From the NCBI GenBank assembly GCA_021234155.1, contig JAJEKV010000002.1:24040327-24104326 (forward strand): a DNA stretch of 64,000 nt. The letters are read 5' to 3'. Source of the DNA: Isoetes taiwanensis. Taxonomy: Eukaryota > Streptophyta > Lycopodiopsida > Isoetales > Isoetaceae. The notes under the pieces are model-generated. The model searched no databases, was not told the DNA's origin, and saw only the letters and a list, made by a program, of their open reading frames with translations. The position numbers and the translations under genes were made by a program. Shown piece by piece: positions 1 to 10,730 of the stretch. Each line of letters starts with the position of its first letter. Positions within the stretch are counted from its first letter, which is position 1.

Positions 1-882
1 AAGGCAAAAACTTACCTTATAAATGTGAATAAGAAGTACAAAAATGGGGAACATGCCTTCCATTGGGCCATATTAAAGGGCAATACTTTTGTGATAAAAG
101 CACTTATAGATGACAATATTGACCCCTTTGCCAAGACATTCAGAACGAGACATCGTTAAAGGAGAAATGCCATCTGTATACAAAGTACTCCAACAAGACA
201 TTGTCAATTTCATTGCTACAAAAAGCAGACTATTTGAGTTTGTAAATGGTAAGGGAAAGATCACCAACGGGACAACTTTGCATTGGGCAACTATATTAAA
301 GCAGGAAAGGATTGTGAGTATATTATATACTACTAAAGTGTGTTCAGAGGATTTGTTAGCAAATATAACAGATTATAGAGGCAACGGGACTCCCTTTGAG
401 TATGCTGCTGAAATGGAGATTGTGAAGGAACTAAGAAAAATGCAAACTTATGTAAATGGCCTAAATATAGACCATCGAATTTTTATAAACGTGTCTAATG
501 CGATATTGGTAGATGCATCATTCATTGCGAGTGTCATGTACAAAGGGTGGATCCAAAGCCCTTTTAACAACGAGTACCAATTCTTTTGGATATGCGACAA
601 CCTATCTTTCTTCTTCTCAATTGCAACATTGATTGCAGGGGCTTGTGCAATGTTGCATGTGCTAGAGTTTGATATAGCCAAGGCTGTAATCAACATTTGC
701 AAGGCTTGTGATCATGTTCTATCATGTTCGTGTTTTTTGCATTTGCAGCAGCAGGATTTATTACATGTTCACTAACATCATGCAGATACCAAGAAAGCAT
801 ATTGGGTACTATTTTTGTGGGGATACCCATTTGCCTTTACTTCATAGCAAAGGTTATTTGCCAGTTACTCAAAGTTATGTCA
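1..882 (+). pseudogene. Ankyrin-repeat/PGG-domain membrane protein, 5'-truncated and frameshifted
   Basis: The reading enters from the left edge with an ankyrin-like stretch (HWAILKGNTFVIKALID, bases 55-110), shifts frame near 110, and continues with two more ankyrin-like blocks (TLHWATILKQERIVSIL; NGTPFEYAAEMEIVKEL). A PGG-type domain follows: NVSNAILVDASFIASVMYKG, then a hydrophobic helix (FFFSIATLIAGACAML). A second frameshift near 715-720 leads to two more helices (VFFAFAAAGFITCSL and GTIFVGIPICLYFIAKVICQ), with a stop at about 882. Ankyrin plus four-helix PGG is the layout of the plant ACD6/ITN1-like family of membrane proteins linked to defence and stress responses. The order of domains is clear. 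The two frameshifts mean it is either a pseudogene or carries sequencing indels. The N-terminus lies outside the window. Confidence 0.75.
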
Positions 883-1309
883 TAATTCTCCAAACACCTG
901 CTTGCTCAGAGTCAATATAGCCTATCCACTCCTCCTACTCACCCTCAAAAGAGGATGAATTCATCGTGATCATGCAGGCCCTGGATACAAAGTGGAAAAT
1001 CGACATGACTATATCCCTTGGGATGATGGCCTTGAGCAGCTTGCACTTAGTTAAGAACTAGTTGGTCTTGGAATGTACTGAATGACGGAACCGATGTGGT
1101 CTTGGTTTGTAGTGAATGATGATAAAAAGTATTAAGGAGGATATAAGTGGTCACCATCCTTCTTAATGCAGCAAAACAACGTAGGGCCAGAAATAAGCAT
1201 ATGCATACATCCATAAGGCAATTTGGAACCTTGAAAAAGCAAGCAGAGTACGGAGAATAAAAATAGAGAGAGCATCATTATCTACTTCCCTTATAGTGTA
1301 GTAAAAAGT
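883..1309. other. Intergenic stretch without recognisable gene
   Basis: No convincing coding frame or repeat is visible between the PGG-protein end and the LINE. The last part may be LINE 5' UTR; no target duplication was found to fix that boundary. Confidence 0.5.
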
Positions 1310-1360
1310 AGGCGGGCGCATAGGTTTTGCGCATAGGTTGGCGCCTTTTGCTATTCGTAT

Positions 1361-2074
1361 ATGACACGGTCGAAGAAGTCCGGGTCTCCCCGCAAGGGAG
1401 ATCCACAGGACTATGAAATGGATTCAGTCCAAGTGCTGGCAGCTCTGCAAGAAATGAAAACAGAAATCACTATGCTAAGGAACGAAGTTTCTGGTATGAA
1501 GAAAGCCATGGACGAACTTATTCTTCAGAACGCCTCCTTAAAAGAACAGGCCAATCCCCAAAGGCCTGAACCAGACTATAGCACACAGATCGAAGCTCTA
1601 GAGTCAAACCTGGCTTCCCTGGTTGCACAAACCACAAAAGAACAAATGAAACTGCATCACCAATACATCTCGGCAGAACAAGCTGATCAAGAGGCTAGGG
1701 CTAAAAACCTTAAGATTTCCGGTATTCCAGAAATTGAAGAGGAAGATGTCATGGCCATAGTAGATAAATTCTTTGCAAATACCATGTATCTGCATGAACC
1801 AAAGGTCATATCTGCAAGGAGATTGGGGAAGTTGGGATCTTATACTGGTCCAATATTGGTTAAATTGGAAAACAAGGAAGCAAGAGACAGAATCCTCCAA
1901 AACAGAAACACTTTGAAAGGGGAAAAGATCTGGTTAGATGTGGATCTAACTCCAACCCAATTGGAAAACAGGAAGAAAGAATGGATCAGAGTTAAGGAGG
2001 CAAGGGCATTAGGTTTTGTTGCTTATCTGGACCGAGGAGGGAAAGCAATAGTAACAAACAAGAAGCGGCAATAG
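1361..2074 (+). CDS. LINE-1 ORF1 protein (coiled coil plus RRM-like domain)
   Basis: This is an intact 237-residue frame. Residues about 20-100 form a heptad-rich coiled coil (EMKTEITMLRNEVSGMKKAM and following). Residues about 110-220 resemble the L1 ORF1p RRM plus C-terminal domain: AKNLKISGIPE, then a region with ARRLGK, ILVKLENKEARDRIL and ENRKKEWIRVKEARALGF. ORF1p of L1-type elements trimerises through the coiled coil and coats element RNA with chaperone activity, which is the likely role here. The start is the first ATG after a stop-rich leader, and ORF2 follows within 12 bases. It is the best preserved frame of any LINE in the window. Confidence 0.8.
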   Translation: MTRSKKSGSPRKGDPQDYEMDSVQVLAALQEMKTEITMLRNEVSGMKKAMDELILQNASLKEQANPQRPEPDYSTQIEALESNLASLVAQTTKEQMKLHHQYISAEQADQEARAKNLKISGIPEIEEEDVMAIVDKFFANTMYLHEPKVISARRLGKLGSYTGPILVKLENKEARDRILQNRNTLKGEKIWLDVDLTPTQLENRKKEWIRVKEARALGFVAYLDRGGKAIVTNKKRQ

Positions 2075-2086
2075 GAAAACAGGGTC

Positions 2087-3241
2087 TTGAGAATAAGCCT
2101 ATGGAATGCACATGGTTTAAACCAAGCAAAGGTGAATGCTACATCTGATGTATGGCAGGAGCAGGACTTGGTCTTCTTCACGGAGATATGGGCACACCAA
2201 TTTCGCCAAATACCTCCAGACATGGCAGGGTTTGACCTAGTTGGACATGTCTGGAATGACAAACTGCCAGGTGCAGGGCGTGGTTTTGGGGGGATCGCTG
2301 TTTTCAGCAAATCTCAATTGACACAAGAATGCCAAATTGTACAGCATGATGACAATAACCAATATATTTGGTTACAGGTCAAAACTAAAGGGCGAAATCT
2401 TTACTTTGCAATATGCTATTTTGCGCCAAGCAATGCTAAGATCTATGACAAACAGAATTTGTGCAGGGATGATCCTTTCAGCATGCGATGTTCAGATATC
2501 ATAAGATATCAATCCAAAGGTGAAGTATTCGTATTGGGGGATTTCAATGCCCGTACTGGCCAAAAGCAATGCCAAACATATGAAGATATATCAGATCTAC
2601 GTTTGGACGAAGTAGAAAATGTGTTTTTCAGTAGAACATCCGAGGATATAATCACAAACAGCATGGGAGAGTCTTTGTTGGAACTCGCATTTGTATGCCG
2701 CTTGAAAATCATCAATGGGATAAGATTGTTTCCAAGATCAGGGCATTTTACATGCATAAATCATGCAGGTGCAAGCACAATAGACTACATCCTGGCACGA
2801 AATGTAGACTTTTTACAAGATTGTTTTGTAGGAGAGAAACTTATGGAATCGGATCACACTCCATTGCACATGGTGCTTAAGATTGACATAACAGCTGACT
2901 GGCAGCAACCACATCATACTCCTAGGCTGAAAATCAATTACAAAATGTGTGGGCGATATAAGAAGAAAATTGAAGGGTTGTTAGCACATAGCACATGGTC
3001 AGGATTGGTGGTTGAAGATGCGCACAAATTTGAGACCTTGCTGCTAGATGCTGGTAAAGAAACTTTTGGAATCACCAAAAGGCATCGTCAAGGAAAACCA
3101 TGTAATGCATGGTGGGATTCCGAGTGTGAGATAGCACGAAAAAGCCTGCCACAGAACTGCATTAGCAAACCTGCATGGTACAGGAAATTGTTGAGAAATA
3201 AGAAACGCTTGTTTTACAAGCAAAAAGATTGGCTTTTTTAG
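2087..3241 (+). pseudogene. LINE-1 ORF2, N-terminal APE-like endonuclease part
   Basis: Residues 1-265 read as an apurinic/apyrimidinic-type endonuclease. Visible landmarks are an N-terminal Asn block (ISLWNAHGLN), the acidic site in VFFTEIWAHQ, the catalytic GDFNARTG, and the terminal SDHTPLHM. This enzyme nicks target DNA to prime reverse transcription. The frame stops near 3241, but the reading continues in a neighbouring frame (SEHFKKTPGHFWSILKG), so the ORF2 protein is broken by an indel and not naturally terminated. Confidence 0.85.
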
Positions 3242-4508
3242 TGAACACTTCAAGAAAACGCCAGGTCATTTTGGAGCATCCTAAAAGGCAAATCAGAGAA
3301 GGCAGGCGTTTTTGGATATAGATGGCCTGCTAAATTTAGTGAAAGATATTTATGAGAAAAAAGGTGCTGATAGCATGCCAATCATGGCCTCAAACTTGGA
3401 GCTATTTCTAGAGGACGAGGTTAAAGATATCCTGGCAAACATGGCAAATAACAAAGCACATGATTCTGATGGCATTTGCGTGGAACTCTTAAAGTGGGGC
3501 GGACATAGAACAATTTCCATCCTCACAAGAATATTGAATATGTGCCTCAGGCAAGGAATGCCAGAGAATTGGAGGATAAACCGTGTCCATCCAATCTACA
3601 AGTCTGGAGACAAGAAAGTGGCCACCAATTATAGAACCATCTTAATTGGCAGCACTTTTGCAAAAATACTGGGCAGTTTGTTGGAGAGCAGATTAAGCAT
3701 TTGGGCAGAAGAGGAAGGTAAACGCTCTGCATACCAGGCAGGTTTCAGAAGAGACCATAACACACTAGATCATGCGCTAACACTGCGGGTGCTTGTAGAA
3801 AAAGCCAAATCTCCCAATACTGCACTATACATTGCCTTTATTGATTTTGCAAAAGCATTCGATACGATTCCGAGGAGAAAACTGAGTGAAAGGATGGCTC
3901 AGCTTGGTGTTCCAATGGAAATCAGGGAGGCAATCTCCCAATTATATGCAGAAGTGCTGATCAAGTTGTCATGTAAAGTTAACACCGTCATAAAAAGCAC
4001 CATTGGAGTGCGCCAGGGATGCCCGCTGTCCCCTACGCTATTTGGCATCTTTATAGATGAGCTGGAAGACTGGCTGAAGGAGAGGTCCCTGTCTGGATCG
4101 AGAATAGGTACACATATTGTGCAATTACTTTTATACGCAGATGATGTGGTGTTAGTGGCAAACAAAGAGCACGTCTTACAAAAGCATTTGCAATGCCTGG
4201 AGTCCTTTTGCGTGGAAAAACAGATGACAGTTAATGTGTCTAAGTCAAAGATAATGGTATTTGGCACTAGAGACAGGCCGATTTTCAAATACAATGGGAT
4301 GGAGTTAGAGACAGTTGAATGCTTTAAATACCTGGGGATTGATTTCTCATCCAAGTACAATTGGAAAGAGTGCATCAAACGCAGGGTCACAGGAAGCAAG
4401 GCTGCATTGTACAGCATGCTTTCAAAATGTAGCAGAGCTTCTCTCACGGATTGGGGACTCAAAAAGGTACTTTTTAAAACTTTAGTCCAGACCGTCTTCT
4501 TTGTATGA
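3242..4508 (+). pseudogene. LINE-1 ORF2, reverse transcriptase part
   Basis: This is the continuation of ORF2 after the frameshift. RT blocks appear in the expected order: NYRTILIGSTFAKILGSLLE, AYQAGFRRDHNTLDHAL, AFIDFAKAFDTIPR (first catalytic Asp), GVRQGCPLSPTLFGIFIDEL, and LLLYADDVVLVAN (YADD catalytic site, about base 4130-4160), followed by the thumb-like ECFKYLGIDFSS. All catalytic motifs are present, so only the frame breaks at about 3240 and 4500 separate this copy from coding capacity. Sequence quality could account for these. Confidence 0.85.
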
Positions 4509-5263
4509 ATTAGCCCATATGGGGACCAGGTATATCTTCTAAGTTATGGCAGCAGGTCGAATCTATCCAGAAGACCTTTCTCCGCGAGGAATTAGGCATA
4601 AAGCCGCAGATCCCTTATGCAATCATGCTGGCCGAGGCTGGCCTTTTTCCAATGGAATTGGAAGCACTTTTTCAGGCAATCAACTTTGTCAACAGGGTAC
4701 AGGGGCAGCCAATAGAACGGGTATCATATCAGGCCATGTTGAGCTCAGAAATGTCTGGATGGATGAAAGACATCAGGGAATGGGCAAGCAGATGGGGTGT
4801 GACGGATACCAATTGGCCGAATAATAAGTCGGACGCGAGAGAACTGTTGGAGAAACTTGCAAGAGAACACTTATGGGAAGCTCCGAGAAAAAGATGATGT
4901 ATTACAGGGCCAATGTGAACCAACAATTTGAATATGGGAGCCAAGCTTATTTGAATGCAGACATTCAGAGAGGATATAAAAGGATTGTTGCCAGGTACAT
5001 AACAGGGCTCACGGACTTCGCAAATTGAGACTGGTCAGTGGTCTAAAATCCCTGTTGAGGATCGTATTTGCAAGGTATGCGAAGAAAGCCAAATTGAGGA
5101 TGAGTACCATACGTTTATACATTGCACGGCATATCACCATATCAGGGAGCAGTTCAACATTCAAGTGGCTGATTTTCATTCATTATTAGCGCTATCACCT
5201 ATGCGCTTGAGTTTATACATGAGAGCGGTGGATGCGCATCATTCTCTACTGTTGAAGTTGTAA
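4509..5263 (+). pseudogene. LINE-1 ORF2 C-terminal region with CCHC-like zinc motif
   Basis: The C-terminal part of ORF2 is spread over two or more frames (4546-4897, then about 5030-5263). The last frame contains C-x2-C-x9-H-x4-C (ICKVC...EYHTFIHC), the cysteine/histidine cluster found near the end of many LINE ORF2 proteins, and ends in LLLKL-stop at about 5263. The LINE ending at 11739 has a closely similar cluster (LCACC...ESHTLLSC), which suggests the two belong to related clades. Confidence 0.65.
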
Positions 5264-5310
5264 AAGTTTTTCAGGCTCCATGGTCTCTCGAGGCCCTACG
5301 TGAGCTAGAC

Positions 5311-5336
5311 ACATATTATTATTATTATTATTATAT
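5311..5336 (+). repeat. (ATT)n 3' tail of LINE-1
   Basis: About seven ATT/TTA units directly follow the ORF2 3' UTR. Short tandem-repeat tails instead of poly(A) mark the 3' end of several LINE clades. Confidence 0.8.
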
Positions 5337-5639
5337 CAATGCATGTGTATGTCCAAAATGCTTGCCAACCTGCACAAACCTTTCGGAAACTAAGTTTTAA
5401 CCGTCTTTATATAATAGATGAATACTATAACTGTGAAAGCTTTGGTGATCTAGAACTCTCTTGCCTTGCTGATAAATTTTCATATTTGAAGAAAATTTTC
5501 ATCAAGAGCGCCCTGCTACTGATCATGGCATTAAAACCTTAATCTGTGACTACCTTTAGCAGGTGTGCTTCTATCATAGGAAAAAGCTTCCAGGAGTTGT
5601 AGCAGTTCCATGGAGATAATTTATCTATTAGTTTGAAAA
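5337..5639. other. Spacer between LINE-1 and LINE-2, no gene seen
   Basis: There is a 67-codon open frame at 5339-5542, but it has no recognisable domain or supporting context. I treat it as chance. Confidence 0.4.
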
Positions 5640-5719
5640 ATTGTCCCTATTCATTTGAAGGAGATCAAATCATGGCCTGGGAGGCATCATCTATGCAAGC
5701 GTAAATTTAGGTCCTGCAA

Positions 5720-6415
5720 GTGCTTGAAGGTCTTCATACCACTATGGTTGCCATGAACAAGGTTTTGTTTGTAAGCATAGATATATGCAAGATGCCCCAG
5801 GGTTACATTTTGTTATACAAAGGCCTTCAAGAGCATAAATGCCGCCGAGGTGATGTACATAAAGTGGCTAATGTATTTGGACGTGACTATAATGTCTTGG
5901 TGTCTGCTGCTGATGCATCTAAGGCTGGTGTGCTTACTGCATGGAAGTCTTCTGTGGATGTCGCTTTTACTCAAACAGATAGGTTCGGGCGGTAGATAAT
6001 AATCAAATGGAAAGATAAGGGTCAAGAATGGGGTTTGATAAATGTATATGCTCATAATAGACCTCGTCAGTGTGGTGCTTTGTGGGCAACTCTGAGGAGT
6101 AAAGTTCTTCAGCTTGGGCAGAATGTTGCATGGTTGCTCGTTGGAGACTTTAATATGGTCGAGTTGGAAAGAGATAGAAGTGGTCGCGGCTCTGAAGTGG
6201 TGCAAGGATTCGAGCGAGAACAATGACTACGCCTTTTACATGATGGTCAGCTTATAGTCCTTTACGTGGTGTAATGGTTGGACAGGAGCTGGCAGAGCTT
6301 ATACAAGGCATGATAGAGGATACTTTAATACTCGTGCAGCTGCTCGGCTAGCGGATTTTCGTCGCTCAAATCTTCTGGATAGCTCCGTGTCTGATCATAA
6401 TCCACAACTCCTAAC
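5720..6415 (+). pseudogene. LINE-2 endonuclease remnant
   Basis: Two frames (5720-5995 and about 6000-6410) together give endonuclease landmarks: WGLINVYAHNRPRQ, LLVGDFNMVELERDRSG (catalytic Asp/Asn block), YTRHDRGYFNT, and SVSDHNPQLL (terminal SDH). The N-terminal catalytic Asn/Glu segment is not readable. Stops at about 5995 and 6225 break the frame. Confidence 0.7.
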
Positions 6416-6417
6416 TA

Positions 6418-7760
6418 ATGATGTGGCTAATTGTCATAGACCTACCAGAACCTACTTTAAGCTTAATTGCAAGTACTTGGAGGATGATGAGTTCAAAGTT
6501 GGCTGTAGTCGGGCTTGGTCTCGGGCCTTCTCACCTCGTATGGGGCATGTCTGGGGTCGTTGCAGCGTTGTCTGCAGTGAAGTCATTTGCAAAAGAATAT
6601 GGGAGAGTCAGAGCTGCTGAAGCTAGAGGACTGTTGACTGCATTGTACCAGGAATTAGAAGTACTCCGCGCTCGTGGCCATACTAGTGGAGTCAGAGAAA
6701 AGGAGTTATTATCTCAGATCAAGATGGAAACTGTAAAAGTTACTGAGGCCAAGGTGAAGGCAGGGTTACAGTGGTTCAAGGACGGAGGTAGATGTACCCG
6801 GTTCTTTTTTGCGGCTGCAAGAAGAAGGAAACTCGCCACTTCTATACATTCTTTGGTGTTGCCAGATGGCGCTCTTATCTCCGATCCTGTGAATCTTAAG
6901 CAGTATCTTCATCGTCACTTTTCCTCATTCTTTGCACGACACCCATTGCCCTTTCAGAAGGACATGCAATTGGCCGTGTTGACTACGGTGCGTCGCATTA
7001 TTTCTGAAGAGCAGAGGTTGCTTCTTGAGTCCAATATCATGAAGGAGGACTTAAAAGCAGTTGTGGCTCTCTTGAAAAGGGACAAATGCCCTTGTCTTGA
7101 TGGCTTTCCTATTGAATTCTTTCAGAAGTGCTGGGACTGGTTGGAGGATGACATATATGATGCCTTTTGTGAGTTTCAGAGATTTAGGAGCCTTGATAAG
7201 ATTTTGAATACAGGTTGTATCTCTCTCATTCCAAAGAGCAAGAAACCCAAGACTATTTCTGATTGGCGACCTATTACATTGCTTTCCTCTGTATACAAGA
7301 TCTTTGCTAAAACATTGGCAGAAAAAGAGATATCTTGGCTGACGCTATCTCGTCAACACAATCTGGCTTTCTCCCTCGTTATTGTATTCTCAACAACGTA
7401 GCTACTGCATATGAAGGAATATATTGGGCCCGGTTACAGGGTCATAGAGCAGTGTATCCTAAGCTTGATTTTGCTAAAGCTTATGATAGTGTTGATTGGG
7501 GTTTCTTGGAGAAGTGTCTTCTTGCACTTGGGTTTGGGGAGTCATTCACAAGGAATGTCATGAAGCTCCATACATCAGCCAGATCTACTGTCCTTTTCCA
7601 GGGCGAGCCATCTGATATTTTTGTAGTGGGTAGAGGAATTCGGCAAGGTTGTCCCTAGTACCCTTGCTTTTCATAATTGTGGCAGAAGTATTATCCCAGC
7701 TCTTCTCCGTGGCTACCCAAGATGGCGTTATTCAAGGCCTTGGAAGATTCTTCTGCATGG
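6418..7760 (+). pseudogene. LINE-2 reverse transcriptase remnant lacking the YxDD site
   Basis: RT blocks are readable: CPCLDGFPIEFFQKCW, ISDWRPITLLSSVYKIFAKTL, STQSGFLPRYCILNNV, LDFAKAYDSVDWGFLEK (first catalytic Asp) and RGIRQGCP, then LLFIIVAEVLSQLF. Frame changes occur near 7340 and 7655. Immediately after the VIQGL segment the sequence jumps to the thumb-like LLGIPVGIHVSD. The roughly 75-residue stretch that holds the ADD catalytic motif in the related LINE at 43309-46438 is absent, so this copy could not encode active RT even if the frame were repaired. Confidence 0.8.
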
Positions 7761-9252
7761 CAATACCACAAAGTTGCTTGGTATCCCAGTTGGAATTCAC
7801 GTCTCGGATTCAGATGCTTGGGATGAAATCATTAGTGGGTTGCAAAAGCACTTGTTTTGGTGGAATACAGCTAAACTGTCCATGCCCGATAGAATCACTG
7901 TGGCTAAATGTGTTCTTAGTAATACTCATGTCTACATGGCGTCTGCTCTATTAGCTCCGCAGTGTAAGATGGAGGAGATTGTGCGTATCCTCAGAAATTT
8001 TATTTGGGGTGGAAATGAGTTAGGAGCAGTGGTCAAGGTAGCTTGGGCGAAATGCATTAGACCTAAGGCAGCTGGTGGTCTTGGTATGTTGGATTTTCAC
8101 CTCCAAAGTAAGGTGATGATATCAAAGTTTATTTGGAGGATTTTCATTGGCAAGGATGATTCTCCTGGCCTGAGGTTGTTGGTGCAGTCGATTCAGCATT
8201 GTCTCCCATTTCATAAAGCCACCATTAAGCCCCTCCTTCCTTGGGCTTTGCTTTATCATATGCATCCATATCCTAATGCTTCTCCCTTTCTAAAGGGGTT
8301 GCTTGCTGCTTGGGACACTGTCAGGTCTCTTTTTCATATTAATCCTGAGGCATGTCTTCAGTTGTCCACTCCATGCTGATGGATTCCTTTGCAGGACACT
8401 CCAGAGAATGTGCCTCTAAGTGTGGTTGTTCATCCAAAGACACAACGACGATGGATAGCAGCTGGTATAAGCACTATTGCAGCTTGGTATGAGTCTGGTC
8501 ATCTCATGTCATGGGAAGCATTTAGAACAAAGTTCTTGTTGTACAGATGGGACAGAGTAATCTGGAATCATATTGCTGCATTGTTGCCACAGGATCCTGG
8601 TCCACAAATTGAGGTCGTCGTATGGGGTTGCCATCAGGATATCCAGCCAGGGCGCTTTGTGTCTTCTGTGTATAAATTGCTTTTCCATTCTGAAATCCTG
8701 CCTCCATCTAATAGATGGCATCTTCAGGTCCCTCAGCCACAATGAAAAAGTGTTTGGATATGGGTATGAGATAAGCTGCTTCATCCCAAAGTAGTAGTTT
8801 TGTGGTGGCAAGTGATTCATAGATGCCTCAGAGTCAACAGGTTAGTCCATAAAATGGATAATCGGATTTCAGAGCTCTGTCTTTTATGCCAGCAAAGGGT
8901 TGAGAGTATTGAGCATTGTTTCTTCTTGTGTGAGCGGCTTCGGCAGGCATGGTCTTGGTTGTTGACCCTATTTGGCACGTCTCGATCTAGCTAGCAAATT
9001 TTGCTTGCTATCTATCCTGATGCTTGGCCCAAACTACGGAAATGAGCTTTTCATCTCGCATGTGGCTGGCTTTTATGGTCAATCTGGAAGAGAAGAAGGT
9101 TGTTTATCTTTAAGGGCGTAGATACTGCAGATGAGATTGTTCTTCAGTGGGCGCAAAATAAAATTGTTATGGCTTACAATTGTTCTTCTCTTGATCAAGA
9201 GAAGAAAGTACTGATCTGGCATACTTACCTTCAGATTCATTCTTTTGCATAG
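7761..9252 (+). pseudogene. LINE-2 ORF2 C-terminal half (connection and zf-RVT-like domain)
   Basis: Frames 7774-8379, 8389-8745 and 8800-8994 read on from the RT: KHLFWWNTAKLSMPDRITVA, NFIWGGNELGAVVKVAWAKC, GGLGMLDFHLQSK, then VVVWGCHQDIQPGRFVSSVY, and a zinc-ribbon-like cluster (WWQVIHRCLRVNRL; LCLLC...EHCFFLC). This matches the zf-RVT domain of plant L1 LINEs. Stops at about 8377, 8743 and 8992 interrupt it. Confidence 0.75.
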
Positions 9253-9331
9253 GCAGGTGGTTGTGCTCAGATGGATCGGTTTGTCCACTGGGGTTATAAT
9301 CCTGTCTTTGCATTTTATGTTGCTCTAGTTT

Positions 9332-10500
9332 ATGTTGCTCATGCTGGTAGGAAATCCTTTCCTAGAAATGCCTGGTTTGATGGACTGCAAGCAGCTTAAA
9401 AAACAATTGCGAACGATAATTGAGCCAGATACGCGACATAATGCCATTCAGAATTATAAGTCTGTTTTGAAACGCAAGAAGGCACGCTTTGTTGCTGAGC
9501 ATCAGAAGCAAATGTTTGAATTACTGCTACGTGAGCCTCGGACCTTCTGGCGCAAAATATTATATCGACCACCTCCTACCCTTGGACATATTTCTATGCA
9601 GCAATGGGATGAGCGATTGGTCCACTTATATGATCATCCCGGGGTCCTTAATTCTGTGCCTCCTTTGGTAGGTGATATTCTTCAATTCACAGAGGAGGAA
9701 TTCAAAGAAGGACTGCGGCATCTATCTAATGGCAAGTCTCCTGATCTTCAAGGTTTGCAAGCAGAATTGCTTAAATGGGGAGGGGGGTCTGCTATTGCTT
9801 CCAATCATCACTACTCTTTTAAATCAAGCTTTGCAAGAAGGCTTGCCAGAAACTTGGGCTGTCAGTAAGGTCGTACCAATTTACAAAGCAGGTGATAAGC
9901 ATGACCCTTCTAATTATCGCATGATCATGGTAAGTTCCATATTTTCAAAGCTCTTAGCCAGTCTTACTGAGAAGCAGTTGACATCATGGGCATAACATAC
10001 TGGTGTACGTGCTATAGGACAGGCAGGCTTTCGTCCATGCCATTCTACAATAGACCATATTTTCACATTGCGCATGCTTATTGAACATAGTCGAAGTTTG
10101 AAACAAGACCTCTATATATGCTTTGTGGATTTTACTTCTACTTTTGATACAAGATTCACGCGTGAGCTTCTTTGGCGGCTTGCGGTGCACTTGGGGTTCC
10201 ACAAGATCTTCAAAATGCAGTTTATCGGCTCTATGAAAGGGTTTTTGCTAAATTTTCAGCATCAAGTACTCAAATCACTAGCAATATTGGAGTTCGTCAG
10301 GGTTGCCCTACACTCTTTGGCTTGTACATTGATCAATTGGAAGAATGCTTGATAATCATGGCTGCGGAGGTCCACATTTGGCACACTATATCATTACGCA
10401 ACTTATGTATGCTGATGATGTTTCACTTCTGGCACATACCGCTGCTAGTATGCAGCAACATTTATATGCTCGCGACAGTTTTGTGAGAACACAGGTCTCG
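9332..10500 (+). pseudogene. LINE-3 reverse transcriptase remnant
   Basis: Readable RT pieces across three frames: REPRTFWRKILYRPPP, FKEGLRHLSNGKSPD, WAVSKVVPIYKAGDKHDPSN, SSIFSKLLASLTEKQLTSWA, GQAGFRPCHSTIDHIFTL, DLYICFVDFTSTFDTRFTRE (FAKAFD replaced by FTSTFD), NIGVRQGC, and LMYADDVSLLAH around 10400-10440 (YADD retained). Multiple indels near 9790, 9995, 10190 and 10310 destroy the frame. Confidence 0.75.
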
Positions 10501-10730
10501 TGTTAATCTCCAAAGACCAAGCTTTTGGTAGTTCAATCTTCTCGTCACAATGTTCCCCTATGCACTATGATAGCCGCTGGGTTGAAGTTGTAGATAGCTA
10601 CAAGTATCTTGGTGTAGAATCTTTGTGAAGAACACACTTTGGGAACAATTATATTACCAAGCGGGTGGTCTTTGGATGGAGAGCACTCTATGCAATGCAA
10701 AACAATTGTTTTTTTGAGAGAAATTCATGA

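Larger units (their letters stand above)
1310..5336 (+). mobile_element. LINE retrotransposon 1, two-ORF, near full length
   Basis: In order, the element has a short GC-rich leader (about 1310-1360), ORF1 with a coiled coil and RNA-binding-like domain, ORF2 with APE-type endonuclease, reverse transcriptase and a C-terminal Cys/His zinc motif, and a 3' tail of (ATT)n. The ORF1 stop and ORF2 start are 12 bases apart, as in bicistronic LINE mRNAs. ORF2 has frameshifts near 3240 and 4500 and further breaks near 4900-5040, so this copy is dead or error-containing. The 5' boundary is a guess; the 3' boundary is the end of the ATT array. Confidence 0.85.
5640..9252 (+). mobile_element. LINE retrotransposon 2, L1-like, internally deleted
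   Basis: Endonuclease, reverse transcriptase, connection and zf-RVT-like regions follow one another on the plus strand, all broken by frameshifts. The zinc cluster near the end (ELCLLC...IEHCFFLC) and the final WLLWSIWKRRRLFIFKG block are the pattern of plant L1-type LINEs. The segment that should hold the RT YxDD site is missing (see the RT entry). No clear 3' tail or target duplication is visible. Decayed relatives on the minus strand lie at about 36460-37990 and 40370-41788. Confidence 0.8.

Noticed and set aside
3899-4462. 187-codon minus-strand frame
   Set aside because: Antisense to the LINE-1 RT with its YADD motif.
5339-5542. 67-codon plus-strand frame after LINE-1
   Set aside because: Short, no domain, and lies between two LINEs without promoter or splice context.
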